Below the pieces are notes generated by a model. It was not told where the DNA came from. It worked only from the letters and a program-made list of their open reading frames with translations, and did no database searches. A stretch of DNA of 64,000 nucleotides from CAMDKS01 sp964402975 (GTDB lineage: Bacteria; Bdellovibrionota_B; Oligoflexia; Oligoflexales; RGVZ01). The position numbers and the translations under genes are program-made. The DNA is taken from NCBI GenBank assembly GCA_964402975.1, contig CAYOEM010000012.1:1-64000 (forward strand). Reading direction: 5' to 3'. Positions 43,056-52,529 of this stretch are shown in pieces; positions within the stretch are counted from its first letter, which is position 1; each line of letters starts with the position of its first letter.

Positions 43056-45059
43056 CTACCAAATCGTCACCCTCTTATCAGGGTCCAGCCAGAGTTTATT
43101 TCCCGCTTTGCAGCTAAATTCCTCGGCAAACCCAGTTTGATGTTTCATTTGCTCATTAACTCGGGCCTCACCTACAGCATGTGGGTCGGTTTTTAGACGC
43201 ATTTCCCGAAACTTTGGACGAATGGTTTCGCACCATAGTCTGGCGTACTGAATATAGAAGCCTCGCTTTAGCTCATGTTTGCCAAATCCCCCGGGGAACG
43301 CCGCATCCCAAGCGAACGTCAAGCCGGACAGGTCGGCCATGTTTTCACCAAGAGTCAGTTTACCGTTGTGACCAATGGCATTGAACTGCTCAACAAGTCG
43401 ATCGCCTCGGCTCATGAATGTCTTAACTTCATCGTCTTTCATCCATTGGCGAAGTTTACCGTATTTGTCGTAGCGAGATCCCTTGTCGTCAATCCCATGA
43501 CCGATCTCATGGCCGAGTACCACGCCAACAGCTCCAAGGTTGATTTCATCAGGCGCATTCACGTCAAAGAATGGATATTGCAAGATTCCAATGGGCATTA
43601 CGAATTTATTGGACGTCGGATTGTAGTAGGCATTCACAGTCAGTGGGCCCATGCCCCAGATGTCCGGGTTTCTAGGCTTTGAAATCCTTTGGAGCATCTT
43701 TTCCCGGCGTTTTGTATTGACCATAAAGCGGTTTGAGAGTGGTTTATCCTTCTGATAAGTGCCGGGTAGATTGAAATCCCACTCTTCGTCATTCGAAGGC
43801 TTCACAAGTTGAAGTTTCATGACTTTGACCTTCTCAATTCCCTCTTTTCTGGTCTCTGGGCTGAGCCAATTACTTTGCTCCATGCGGGCGATGATGGCAC
43901 TTCGGATTTTTTCACCAAGCCCAACAATTTTTTCTGACGGAAAGTTCGGGAATACAACGTCAATCATCTCAGCATCTAGCTCGCGACCGAATCGGTCCAT
44001 CACAAAATCAGTGCAACGCTCCTTGCGGGGTGATCTCTTTGCAGGGCCGCCTAGGTATTTATGTCGGAAGTCGAACCATTTTTTGAAAAATTTTGGATTA
44101 GAATCATCAAGAAACTTCGACACAGTTGACCATGCCAAGTGGTCTTTCAGCGCGGCCAATTTGGTCTCATCAGACGCAGCACTGGCTAGATAATCGGTCA
44201 ACCACTTCATAGCTGCCGGTGAGAAGTCACGAATTTGAACTGTCTCAGGAACGTCTTTCAGCAGGTATTCAAGGCCTATTCCAGGATACTTTTTAAGAAG
44301 ATCTTGCCGCGTAACATATACCCGTTTTGTAAGGAGTTCCCTAAATTCGGCGGGTAGGGGGAATACCTGCGCATAAGACTTTTCGAGTTCAAATAACGCT
44401 GCCGCCCGCTTTTCTGGTTTATCGAGATTCACGGCCTCAAAGAAATCAGTCATGACGCTCTGAAAATCTTTTACGAGATCTTTGTTGTCATAGTAGGAAC
44501 GCTCTGGGAGCGTCATAAAGTCTGGGAGCATGTAAACATCACTCTCCAGGGGCTTGTCCTGATTCGCGATGTCGCCAAAGTCCCAGACGTCGGCTCGGCC
44601 AGCAGCATATTGTTTGGCATTGAAAGCATTATAGTCGGCTGGCGTTTTAATGTTGGCGATTGCAGACAGAGTTTCTTTGATAACTGATTTTTCTTCCAAG
44701 ATCGAGGCGGGGACATTCATGCAGGCGTCATAAACGGTCTTCAAGGTTTGTCGACGCTCTGTGAGGGGAGTTTTTGACTTGCTTAGATCTTCGAGAAATT
44801 TTTCTTTTTTCTTGAGGAGCCGCTCACTAGAGTCTGAGAATGAGAATGTATGCTTTGATCGATCATCCCGTAGTTTAAATTCAGAGAGCGCTTCACTACA
44901 TGCATAGGCATAAAAATCGTCGCAAGGATTCACTTTGTCATTAACCGGAAACTCTCTGCGCTCAGGGATTTCGCTCGTGGGTGTTTTTTTTGATTTCGCA
45001 AATGTCGCTGTAGAAACAGCAAGAAATAAAAATATAAAAAAGCGCATGGGTGCCTCCAA
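43056..45059 (-). CDS. M13 family metallopeptidase (neprilysin/PepO-like)
   Basis: 667 residues. A signal peptide (about 1-20, MRFFIFLFLAVSTATFA) leads to a secreted or periplasmic protein. The zinc site is HEIGH at 517-521 with third ligand Glu572 in ENMAD. The substrate-binding motif NAYY precedes it in TVNAYYNPTSNKFVMPIG. The N-terminal all-helical M13_N domain is complete (PCDDFYAYAC, a typical start). The usual C-terminal CxxW signature is replaced by RVTIW. Degrades peptides outside or in the periplasm. Monocistronic by spacing. Confidence 0.93.
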   Translation of the reverse strand: MEAPMRFFIFLFLAVSTATFAKSKKTPTSEIPERREFPVNDKVNPCDDFYAYACSEALSEFKLRDDRSKHTFSFSDSSERLLKKKEKFLEDLSKSKTPLTERRQTLKTVYDACMNVPASILEEKSVIKETLSAIANIKTPADYNAFNAKQYAAGRADVWDFGDIANQDKPLESDVYMLPDFMTLPERSYYDNKDLVKDFQSVMTDFFEAVNLDKPEKRAAALFELEKSYAQVFPLPAEFRELLTKRVYVTRQDLLKKYPGIGLEYLLKDVPETVQIRDFSPAAMKWLTDYLASAASDETKLAALKDHLAWSTVSKFLDDSNPKFFKKWFDFRHKYLGGPAKRSPRKERCTDFVMDRFGRELDAEMIDVVFPNFPSEKIVGLGEKIRSAIIARMEQSNWLSPETRKEGIEKVKVMKLQLVKPSNDEEWDFNLPGTYQKDKPLSNRFMVNTKRREKMLQRISKPRNPDIWGMGPLTVNAYYNPTSNKFVMPIGILQYPFFDVNAPDEINLGAVGVVLGHEIGHGIDDKGSRYDKYGKLRQWMKDDEVKTFMSRGDRLVEQFNAIGHNGKLTLGENMADLSGLTFAWDAAFPGGFGKHELKRGFYIQYARLWCETIRPKFREMRLKTDPHAVGEARVNEQMKHQTGFAEEFSCKAGNKLWLDPDKRVTIW

Positions 45060-45243
45060 AGACTAAATGCTAGGTCTGACAAGATAGCCTTTTTTTGTGC
45101 GTTAGCCTAGAGGCTCACCGAGTTAGTCTGCGTAAAAAAAGTGCCAGTATTCTGACCTCGGCTACACTACCTATAAGCTTCTTATAGAATTATGTATAAT
45201 ATGAAACCATCGCAATTTCGAAGACAGAATATGGATTTTTCCG

Positions 45244-46773
45244 ATGTGGATTTTGTTTCGTGTCGCCATGTTTTTTGTGGGAATGAGCTACCGCTTTTTT
45301 GCTCTTTCACTTTTTAACGCCCGCTTTACGGCACATCCTATTGGCGTGTCACTCTATGTGAAAAATGAGCAATCCAGACCAAGTCAACAAAGCTCAAAAG
45401 TTTATCTAAAGATAAAATCTCGCCTTTTTTTTCGAATTGTCCCCGAAAGCGCGTCACTGAGCTGGTACAAATCCATGGGGTTTGGGCGAGAACTAGAGGT
45501 TGGAGAGAAATCGTTTGACGATACGTTTTATGTAGCAGCAGAAAATCCTGGAATCGTCATGAAGCTACGCGGCGATTCTGAGCTCAGAGCGACGTTTTTG
45601 AAACTATATTCTCTAGGGTTCACCCGGTTTATTTCAGACGGGTTTGGACATTTGCTCATTGAGAATCCCAATGAGATGTTTCAAGAGTCCGATGAATACA
45701 TGCGCGATTTTCTCAAAATCAAAAACGCGCTAGACATAGTCCCTACTTCATCATTTTTGTCCAATCCTAATGTCCTTTCGACCCTGGCGATTGAGATTGT
45801 TGGGTATGGCATGGCTATTTATGCCTACTCGTTTCCATTGTTATCCATATTTGATGGCGTTACTCATCTGAATTCAGCCGACTATATTATTAAAGGTTTT
45901 TTTACGTCTCTTACTTTGATTCTCGCTTGGTTTGTTGTTTTGTTTGGATTCCTTCGGCGCTCTGCCCGAGGTCTGATTTTTTTCTATGATTGCACCCTTC
46001 CTTATTGTCTCGTTGCTCTAGTCTCAGGATTTTATTTGTTCGGTGACTTAAATCAAGCGCTTGATAAGAGTGCCGATTCGTTAAATATTGCCAAGGTTGA
46101 AAACAAATTTTCACGTACTTCGGCGCCCCCCGGCCGGCGAAGGGTTCATTTTTACTTGGTGTTAAATTACACGGCAAACCCAAACCAATTGCCAAAAGAG
46201 TACGCTGTTGATCAGTCAACATATGACAACTTTTCAAAAGGTGATGGCATTGAAATTACGGTACGCAATGGGTTCTTTAATAGTCCTTATGTAGAGGGTG
46301 AGCGTGCTATTCCAAGCCCTGACATCATGAGTGCGTCCACTAATGTGACATATCAACGGGCTCGGGATTTAGCCCGTTGGATTCCAACCCTTAATCCAAA
46401 AGGCGAACTCACTGGAGCAGTCTCGTGGGTGGAGGAAAAGTATCCGAGTGGAAAAATCCGACAGCGGGAGCCTTTCGTGCAAAACACTCGCCATGGCACA
46501 GCAACCTATTGGCATGAGAATGGAGTAATCTATGCGAATATAAGTTGGCGTAATGGTAAGAAGCATGGACGGGTAAAAATTAGTTTTCCTAGTGGCAGCA
46601 TTGAACAGTCCTTAAATTACCGCGAGGGGCAATTACACGGGCTTTGTGCCTGGTATGACCGAGATGGGCGAGTGACTCACATGGCTCTTTATGATAACGG
46701 AGACGTCATTAGTGCGGATATGAAATTTCTGTCGGAGATTGCAAAAGAGGTGGGTGGAGCTGGACTGCGGTGA
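45244..46773 (+). CDS. Membrane protein with MORN-like C-terminal repeats
   Basis: 509 residues. One hydrophobic segment lies at the N-terminus and three or so TM helices at about 185-270 separate two soluble parts. The C-terminal ~130 residues contain three to four toxin/MORN-like repeats of the YwqK type (GAVSWVEEKYPSGKIRQ, HGTATYWHENGVIYANISW, HGRVKISFPSGSIEQ, LHGLCAWYDRDGRVTHMALY). These form beta-hairpin scaffolds whose ligand is usually unknown. No ribosome-binding site of strength precedes ATG 45244. Topology and role are inference. Confidence 0.65.
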   Translation: MWILFRVAMFFVGMSYRFFALSLFNARFTAHPIGVSLYVKNEQSRPSQQSSKVYLKIKSRLFFRIVPESASLSWYKSMGFGRELEVGEKSFDDTFYVAAENPGIVMKLRGDSELRATFLKLYSLGFTRFISDGFGHLLIENPNEMFQESDEYMRDFLKIKNALDIVPTSSFLSNPNVLSTLAIEIVGYGMAIYAYSFPLLSIFDGVTHLNSADYIIKGFFTSLTLILAWFVVLFGFLRRSARGLIFFYDCTLPYCLVALVSGFYLFGDLNQALDKSADSLNIAKVENKFSRTSAPPGRRRVHFYLVLNYTANPNQLPKEYAVDQSTYDNFSKGDGIEITVRNGFFNSPYVEGERAIPSPDIMSASTNVTYQRARDLARWIPTLNPKGELTGAVSWVEEKYPSGKIRQREPFVQNTRHGTATYWHENGVIYANISWRNGKKHGRVKISFPSGSIEQSLNYREGQLHGLCAWYDRDGRVTHMALYDNGDVISADMKFLSEIAKEVGGAGLR

Positions 46774-46826
46774 CCGGCAAAACCAGCTTAAATCCATAAA
46801 CTATATCGGCATATCGACTGTTAGAT

Positions 46827-47339
46827 TTAGTTCCCGTTGGATGATATGTCGATCCTTTTGCAGGTCATCTCAACCTGATCCGATGGAGGGCAAGGTAAGT
46901 GCTGTCTCGTCTGCTCCTCACTCGTACCGTATGTGACAACGTGGCGGTATGGATTCATCTCTGGATCTGAGATGATGTAACAAATGCCCCGGCATTCCCA
47001 AATTTCATCAAATGATGTTACCGCCGTTATTGGCCTACCATTTGGGGTGATGCGTTGCCACTCCTGACGCGGCGGTTGGTTGCAGTTTCTTGATTGGATC
47101 TCCTTCAATATTCCAACAGATAATTCACCGGTATTCGTTGATTCCATTAGGGTGCTCGTAAATATCTCATTGCACTTGAGCGTGTAATAAAGCCGTTTGG
47201 CACCAAAGTAGCCATCCGTTATATTTGTTATCTCGGCCATTCCGAAAGTGTGCGTGTTGGTGCTTGTATTGGATGAGTTTGCCGCAAATAGAGCTGTGTT
47301 GAGAGTCAACACTAACGCGATGACGTACTTTGCAATCAT
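46827..47339 (-). CDS. Exported protein of unknown function
   Basis: 170 residues. A Sec signal peptide (MIAKYVIALVLTLNTALFAA) leads to a mature periplasmic domain with six Cys (LKCNEIF, SRNCNQP, ECRGICYI, LPCPP, MTCKRI) that could form three disulfides. No family recognised. It is divergent from the adjacent SDR only by 58 bp in the opposite order and has its own AAGGAGCG ribosome-binding site. Confidence 0.6.
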   Translation of the reverse strand: MIAKYVIALVLTLNTALFAANSSNTSTNTHTFGMAEITNITDGYFGAKRLYYTLKCNEIFTSTLMESTNTGELSVGILKEIQSRNCNQPPRQEWQRITPNGRPITAVTSFDEIWECRGICYIISDPEMNPYRHVVTYGTSEEQTRQHLPCPPSDQVEMTCKRIDISSNGN

Positions 47340-47396
47340 AATTCGCTCCTTTTGTAATCAGTAACGCACGGTCGTATGATATCGATTGTTTTGGGA

Positions 47397-48146
47397 TTAG
47401 GCGCGGGTCTTCAGCGACCCAAGTCCGCCATCAACTCCTATCACTTGCCCAGTGACCCAGTTGGCTTCATCTGAAAGTAGCCAAAGCATGCTCGAGACAA
47501 TATCTGATGGTTTACCAAGACGCCCAAGGGGGTGCATGGATTCAGAGGCTTTTCGGCTGGCTTCGTTTGCGGTAAGTCGAGCCGTCATGGGCGTTTCCGT
47601 GAGGCCGGGCGCTATGCAGTTGACGCGAATATTGCTTCGAGCGTAGGTCGCCGCTGCCGACTTGGTTAGTCCAATGATAGCTCCTTTGGCAGCAGCTATC
47701 GCTTCGTGATTTTGAAGACCAATTTGTGCAGCAGCCGATGAAACCAATACGATAGAGCCTCCTTGATCCATCATGGCTTTTGCTGAAGCTCTAAGCATTC
47801 CAAATGCGCTTGTCACGTTGGCCGCCATAGTGGCGTCAAATTCTTGCTGGGTCGTTGCGTGGGCTGACTTTAAGATCACAGAGCCAGTGCAACAAACAGC
47901 TCCTGACAATGGGCCATGAGAGGTGGCCTTGGCGAGGGCTTCCTCGTAACTGGCAAAGCTAGCCCCGTCGATAAGTGCTCCGTCGCAGTCTAATTCCTGC
48001 TTTAGGGCTTCTAACTTTTGGGGATCTCTTGCGCAAAGAAAAACTTTGGCACCAGATTTTGTAAGTTGGCGAGAAAGTTCGGAACCGATACCTCCGCCGG
48101 CACCTGCTACCAAGAAATATTTTCCTGAAAAATCGTACTTGGTCAT
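47397..48146 (-). CDS. SDR-type oxidoreductase, catalytic Tyr replaced
   Basis: 249 residues from ATG 48146; an ATG 15 nt upstream is an alternative. The Rossmann cofactor motif AGAGGGIGSEL is at about 14-24. The NxxAx strand and the Ser region VLVSSAAA are present, and the C-terminal GQVIGVDGG is typical of classical SDRs. However, the YxxxK motif reads IAAAK in NHEAIAAAKGAIIG: the Lys is kept and the proton-donating Tyr is Ile. The protein may therefore use a different donor, or bind NAD(P) without classical dehydrogenase activity. It is divergent from a flavin oxidoreductase gene. Confidence 0.85.
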   Translation of the reverse strand: MTKYDFSGKYFLVAGAGGGIGSELSRQLTKSGAKVFLCARDPQKLEALKQELDCDGALIDGASFASYEEALAKATSHGPLSGAVCCTGSVILKSAHATTQQEFDATMAANVTSAFGMLRASAKAMMDQGGSIVLVSSAAAQIGLQNHEAIAAAKGAIIGLTKSAAATYARSNIRVNCIAPGLTETPMTARLTANEASRKASESMHPLGRLGKPSDIVSSMLWLLSDEANWVTGQVIGVDGGLGSLKTRA

Positions 48147-48216
48147 GAAATGTGCCTCCAAAGTCCCTGGGGTTCGGACTATAATAAAGTCCTATTTTGC
48201 CGCGCTGGAGGCCGAG

Positions 48217-49230
48217 ATGCAACCTATACAAGAGATTGTCGATGTCTTAATCGTTGGCGCGGGTTTGTGCGGCGTCACGGCTGCCAGAGAAATTCACGCT
48301 GGAAAACGCCAGTCGTGGAAGCTTATCGATAAGGCCAGATCTGTTGGTGGCAGGATGGCGACCAGGCGAATTGATGATGCAAAATTTGACCATGGCGCCC
48401 AGTTTTGCACTGTGAGATCTTCCGAGTTTCGTTCACAAGTGGACGAATGGCTCAGACTAGGTGTTTGTAAAGAGTGGGTGAAAGGTTTTGGTAATGAGCA
48501 GGAGGATGGCCACCCGCGTTATGTGTGCGAGTCTGGCATGAATCATATCGTTAAACAGATGGCGGCAGATTTCCCAAAGGAGAATATAGCTCTAAACGAG
48601 AAGATCGTTGAGATTGAGATGATTGACGGGTTTATCTCGCTAGCGTCGGAGACGGGGGCTAAGTTTTTTTCAAAAAAATTAGTAATGACAACGCCTTTAC
48701 CCCAAGCGACCGCGATGCTGTCGAATTTTCCTGCCGATCAACGGCTTACAAAAATTATGAGCACTTTGAGCGACATCCTTTACGATCCGTGTATCGCTAT
48801 CATGGGTTTTTTTCATCCCGAGGAGCTACCTCTAGATAAGTTTCCAGCTAAGTCTTTGCAGTCGCCATTGGCTTTCGTATCCGATAATTATTCAAAGGGC
48901 TTATCAAGTAAGAAAGCTTCGTTGACGGTCCATCTATCCAGTGAGGCTAGTCACGGATTATTTACGGCGCATGATGAGGTGGTGGTTGATTTTGTTTGTC
49001 ACGAGCTTCGAAGGCACTATCACCTTAAAAAGGTTACAAGGCCATCAATGGTTGAAGTCCATAGGTGGCGTTTTGCAAGCCCTCAAAAAACTTTTGCAGA
49101 ACCTTTTTTGGATTGGTCAGGAGCCAATAGTGTGAAGATCTATTTTGCTGGCGAGGCCTTTGGAGGCCCAAAAATTGAAGGTGCTTATTTGTCAGGTTTA
49201 GCTATTGGTAAAGACTTCGTAGCTGGTTGA
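48217..49230 (+). CDS. Renalase-like NAD(P)/FAD-dependent oxidoreductase
   Basis: 337 residues from ATG 48217 (GGAG 6 nt upstream); the frame is open further upstream but without a start signal and overlapping the divergent SDR gene. The FAD-binding dinucleotide motif VDVLIVGAGLCGVTAA is at about 9-24, followed by GGRMATRRI and FDHGAQFCTV, diagnostic for the renalase/COG3380 group of amine-oxidase-like flavoproteins. It ends with IYFAGEAFGGPKIEGAYLSGLAIG, the second FAD contact. Substrate unknown; may act on reduced-nicotinamide isomers. Its 3' end overlaps the convergent GPx gene by 46 bp. Confidence 0.85.
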   Translation: MQPIQEIVDVLIVGAGLCGVTAAREIHAGKRQSWKLIDKARSVGGRMATRRIDDAKFDHGAQFCTVRSSEFRSQVDEWLRLGVCKEWVKGFGNEQEDGHPRYVCESGMNHIVKQMAADFPKENIALNEKIVEIEMIDGFISLASETGAKFFSKKLVMTTPLPQATAMLSNFPADQRLTKIMSTLSDILYDPCIAIMGFFHPEELPLDKFPAKSLQSPLAFVSDNYSKGLSSKKASLTVHLSSEASHGLFTAHDEVVVDFVCHELRRHYHLKKVTRPSMVEVHRWRFASPQKTFAEPFLDWSGANSVKIYFAGEAFGGPKIEGAYLSGLAIGKDFVAG

Positions 49231-49823
49231 TTATTTTGGGTGGTGAGCGCTTTTCTAATCGCTGAGAGCATGTCCTCACTTTGTGGGTCCACAGATGAGG
49301 TAAATCTAGCGATGAGTCGACCATCTTTGCCAACTAAAAACTTCTCGAAATTCCAATCGATCGGACGACGGAAGTCTTTTCCAGAGTCTTCGGTTAAATA
49401 TTTAAATAAAGGAGTTTTTTTGTCGCCTGATACGCTGACTTTAGAAAATAGCGGAAACGTGACTTTGTAGTTTAACTCGCAAAAATCCTTGATCTCTTTG
49501 TTGCTGCCGGGCTCTTGGCGGCCGAAATCATTACTGGGAAATCCTAGGACCAAAAAATTTTGGTCTTTAAATTGCTCGTAGGTTTTCTGTAGGGCTTTAT
49601 ATTGTGACGTAAAGCCGCAGTAAGAGGCCGTATTAACAATAAGCAGAACCTTGCCGCGGTAGGTTGACATGTCGACGGTCTTGTTTTTGATATCTTGAAC
49701 TTTGAATTGATAAACATCTCCGGATGGGGCGGCTGCGTCAGCTGGACCCGTTAGAGCGAAAAAAACACAAAATGCCAGTGTGAAAAACAGGTGCTGAAAG
49801 CTAGTAATTAATTTCGTTTTCAC
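49185..49823 (-). CDS. Exported glutathione peroxidase-like protein
   Basis: 212 residues. A signal peptide (about 1-30, ending ADAAAP) suggests a periplasmic thiol peroxidase. The peroxidatic Cys lies in NTASYCGFTSQY. The second motif reads FPSNDFGRQEPGSN, where the tetrad Gln of classical GPx is Asp as in many bacterial members. WNFEKFLV holds the catalytic Trp and Asn. No selenocysteine. It probably reduces peroxides with thioredoxin rather than glutathione. It overlaps the flavoprotein gene tail to tail. Confidence 0.88.
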   Translation of the reverse strand: MKTKLITSFQHLFFTLAFCVFFALTGPADAAAPSGDVYQFKVQDIKNKTVDMSTYRGKVLLIVNTASYCGFTSQYKALQKTYEQFKDQNFLVLGFPSNDFGRQEPGSNKEIKDFCELNYKVTFPLFSKVSVSGDKKTPLFKYLTEDSGKDFRRPIDWNFEKFLVGKDGRLIARFTSSVDPQSEDMLSAIRKALTTQNNQPATKSLPIAKPDK

Positions 49824-49885
49824 GCTATTTGTCTCCTCTAATGGGTTGTAATTGTGTTAGTCTATCGGCCTATGTGGGGAGCCAT

Positions 49886-50308
49886 ATGCTGAAACTGATT
49901 AATGCCTATTCCGCCGAACAACAAGCTATAGCTATTTATAAGGCCCAAACATTTTGGCGTCCAGGAGCAAGTGGCCGAATCTTTCGTGAAATTTTGGCAG
50001 AAGAGCTCTCTCATCAGGAAAGTATGGCATCTTTTATGAATAGTCCTGGCCTAGTGCTGCTCATGACGCCGTTTAATTTCATCGCAGGATGGATGCTGGG
50101 CAGTGTCTTGTCTATGTTGCCAAGACCACTTTGTTACCGAATTCACGTATGGGCTGAGCGCGAAGCAGCAAAGACTTATGAGGTAACCTTGGCTAGTCTG
50201 GGGTCTGGCGACCAAAAATCGCTTCGGGACGCCTTGAGTCATGCGGCTAAGCAAGAGCATGAACACGCTAACCGATTCGAAATATTGCTAAAAGGTTTAG
50301 CGCGATGA
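49886..50308 (+). CDS. COQ7-like (demethoxyubiquinone hydroxylase-like) di-iron protein
   Basis: 140 residues from ATG 49886, after GGGGAGCC. A ferritin-like four-helix bundle with the di-iron ligand pattern: Glu in AEQQAIAIY, Glu and His in EELSHQ, Glu in AEREAAKTYE, Glu and His in KQEHEHANRFE. The middle is hydrophobic (LVLLMTPFNFIAGWMLGSVLSML), suggesting membrane association as in COQ7. It may hydroxylate a quinone intermediate or act in a related lipid oxidation. First gene of an operon; overlaps the next by 4 nt. Confidence 0.75.
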   Translation: MLKLINAYSAEQQAIAIYKAQTFWRPGASGRIFREILAEELSHQESMASFMNSPGLVLLMTPFNFIAGWMLGSVLSMLPRPLCYRIHVWAEREAAKTYEVTLASLGSGDQKSLRDALSHAAKQEHEHANRFEILLKGLAR

Positions 50309-51054
50309 TTGATTATTTGTTTAAGAATTTAAAAGGGACCGATTGGGAACTATTAACCGATTTTGTTTCACCAGTATTCTTCGAGGTCGTTCCTACCTTG
50401 GGCATGGCGAGGGTGTTTGGATCGATTCTCAAGGATTATGCGAGTGCTAAAGAATTTACGAACGTAAAAGCCGCGGCCTCTCTCACGCTGGAGACGCGGT
50501 TAAAAAATAGCGGTCTCAAGCTGGTGGATCAAGTTACTGCCAAATCAAACATTCGCAATCTTAGTATTGAGGAGAGACAAGATTTTGGATCGATGGTCTT
50601 GAAAATCTATTTTGCTCAGTTATTTGCTGAACACAAAACTATATTAGATCTCAGAAGCTCGGCATTTAACGGCATGACCGAGTGGGCGCCAAAGCCTGTT
50701 TTTTATGGATGGACAAGTGATTTTAGAGAGGGTCTTCAAAAGCTTTACACTGGCTTTTACAAAGGCGATGACGCAACTCTTAAGGCTGGCCTTCAAAAGT
50801 TAAATCTATCGCACGCGGAATCAGTCATCCAAGGTCACTTCGGCCAAGGAACTCAGGATGCAGTCAGGTTTTCTTTGCAGCACTTTAAGCAGTCACTTCA
50901 TGCCGTATTTATGTCCTGCAAGAATAATAAAACCAAGCTACACCCAGATTTTTTTGGGCTGGGGGTTTATCTGTTGTGCCTTTATGAAAACTTGGAGGGT
51001 CTCGATTGTCCGCTGGATGTGAGATCTGCATTTAACGCGGTGGTTTCATTATGA
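50305..51054 (+). CDS. Hypothetical protein of the COQ7-like operon
   Basis: 249 residues, soluble, mostly helical, with no recognised domain and no signal peptide. Notable features are two tandem segments of similar feel (FREGLQKLYTGFYKGDDATLKAGLQKLN) and a helix-rich C-terminus. It overlaps both neighbours by 4 nt, so it is surely translated with them, and a function in the same pathway is likely. Confidence 0.65.
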   Translation: MIDYLFKNLKGTDWELLTDFVSPVFFEVVPTLGMARVFGSILKDYASAKEFTNVKAAASLTLETRLKNSGLKLVDQVTAKSNIRNLSIEERQDFGSMVLKIYFAQLFAEHKTILDLRSSAFNGMTEWAPKPVFYGWTSDFREGLQKLYTGFYKGDDATLKAGLQKLNLSHAESVIQGHFGQGTQDAVRFSLQHFKQSLHAVFMSCKNNKTKLHPDFFGLGVYLLCLYENLEGLDCPLDVRSAFNAVVSL

Positions 51055-52508
51055 ATACGACGACTGAGTCCAAGAAGTTAAAAGTTGCTATTGCTGGCGC
51101 GAGTGGTTTCGTTGGGCGTGCTCTGATTGAAAAACTTAGAGGGCACCATGATCTGATCGCTCTAAGCCGCGGCTCCTCAAGAACAGAAGGCGGAATTGAG
51201 TGGCGACAGTGCGACTTGTTCAACCTAAAGCAAGCTGAGCAAGGGCTAGACGGCGCTGATATCGCAATCTATCTGGTCCACTCCATGCTTCCCAGCGCAA
51301 AGCTTACGCAAGGGAGCTTTGCGGACCTTGATTTATTAATTGCGGATAACTTTGCAAGAGCTGCTCGGAAAGCAAAAGTCCAAAGAATTATCTACCTGGG
51401 AGGAATCATTCCAGATGAGGACCTTTCGCCCCACTTGGCGAGCCGTCTCGAGGTGGAAGCAGCTCTTGAAAGCCACGGTGCTCACTGTGTTGCGTTGAGG
51501 GCGGGCCTGATCATCGGTAAGAACGGCTCTTCCTTTGACATTATGCGTAAGCTCGTTGAAAGGCTTCCCATGATGATCTGCCCAGGCTGGACGAGAACAA
51601 GAAGTCAGCCGGTGAGTCTTAGGGATGTGGTGGAGACGATTACTAGATTAATTCAACACCCTGAAATTCAAAGTGGCCAGTATGATTTGGGCAGCAGAGA
51701 TGTGATGACCTACATTGACATGATGCGTGAGGTGGCAAGACAGATCGGCAAGAAAAGAATTTTTCTTCCGATTTTTTTATTTAGCCCGAACTTGTCGCGG
51801 CTCTGGGTCACGTTAGTCACAGGCGCCCCAAGGGAGCTTATTGGACCGTTAGTACAAAGCTTGAGACATGAAATGGTGGCAAGAGACCTGACCCTTATGG
51901 AGAAACTTGGCATTGAACCACAAGGATTTAAGGAATGCCTTGCCGAAGCTCTAAGTCCATCGCCAGAGGTTTTGCCAGCCGCCAGCCAGATCTCCCGCCC
52001 CCCGACCGATGTTGCCAAGACGCCAGCAAAATCAATAGTCAATTTAGTGTGCTCAGTGCAGAGACTTCCACTCATCATGGGTTTAACAGCTGCATGGGTA
52101 ACAAAAGAATATGCGAATTGGTTGATTCAGTTTTTTAGACCTCTCATATTTGTCCGTCAGGATGTCGACGGCAGCCTTGCATTCATATTTAGACCGATTT
52201 TTGCAAGGTTTGATGTGCCACTTTTAGAGCTGACCTACGCAAAGGATCGCAGTTCAGAGCATCGACAGATGTTTTATATTTCTGGTGGACTTCTCTTGAG
52301 TTCGAAATTTCACCCAAAAGGTCGATTTGAATTCAGAGAGGTACTTAGAGGAAGGTTTGTGCTGGTCGCTATTTTTGATTTTGTGCCCGCTCTTCCCTGG
52401 TGGATTTATAAAAACACGCAGGCAATTCTACACCTTTTTGTGATGATTATGTTTCGAAGGCATTTAAGGACTCTATATCAGTCTGGCGAAAAGCTCATAA
52501 AAGCATGA
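51051..52508 (+). CDS. NAD(P)-binding atypical SDR with C-terminal domain
   Basis: 485 residues. An N-terminal Rossmann domain of the complex-I NDUFA9/YcfA-like atypical SDR type: KVAIAGASGFVGRALIEKL at about 9-27, then ADIAIYLVHSM, RIIYLGGII and CVALRAGLIIGKNGSSF. No YxxxK at the canonical place. The remaining ~190 residues form a separate, partly hydrophobic domain (DUF2867-like) with LTYAKDRSSEHRQMFYISGG and FREVLRGRFVLVAIFDF. Members with this DUF2867 tail occur in deltaproteobacteria. Overlaps the preceding gene by 4 nt. Confidence 0.8.
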   Translation: MNTTTESKKLKVAIAGASGFVGRALIEKLRGHHDLIALSRGSSRTEGGIEWRQCDLFNLKQAEQGLDGADIAIYLVHSMLPSAKLTQGSFADLDLLIADNFARAARKAKVQRIIYLGGIIPDEDLSPHLASRLEVEAALESHGAHCVALRAGLIIGKNGSSFDIMRKLVERLPMMICPGWTRTRSQPVSLRDVVETITRLIQHPEIQSGQYDLGSRDVMTYIDMMREVARQIGKKRIFLPIFLFSPNLSRLWVTLVTGAPRELIGPLVQSLRHEMVARDLTLMEKLGIEPQGFKECLAEALSPSPEVLPAASQISRPPTDVAKTPAKSIVNLVCSVQRLPLIMGLTAAWVTKEYANWLIQFFRPLIFVRQDVDGSLAFIFRPIFARFDVPLLELTYAKDRSSEHRQMFYISGGLLLSSKFHPKGRFEFREVLRGRFVLVAIFDFVPALPWWIYKNTQAILHLFVMIMFRRHLRTLYQSGEKLIKA

Positions 52509-52529
52509 GATATCGGAAGGGGTATAGAC

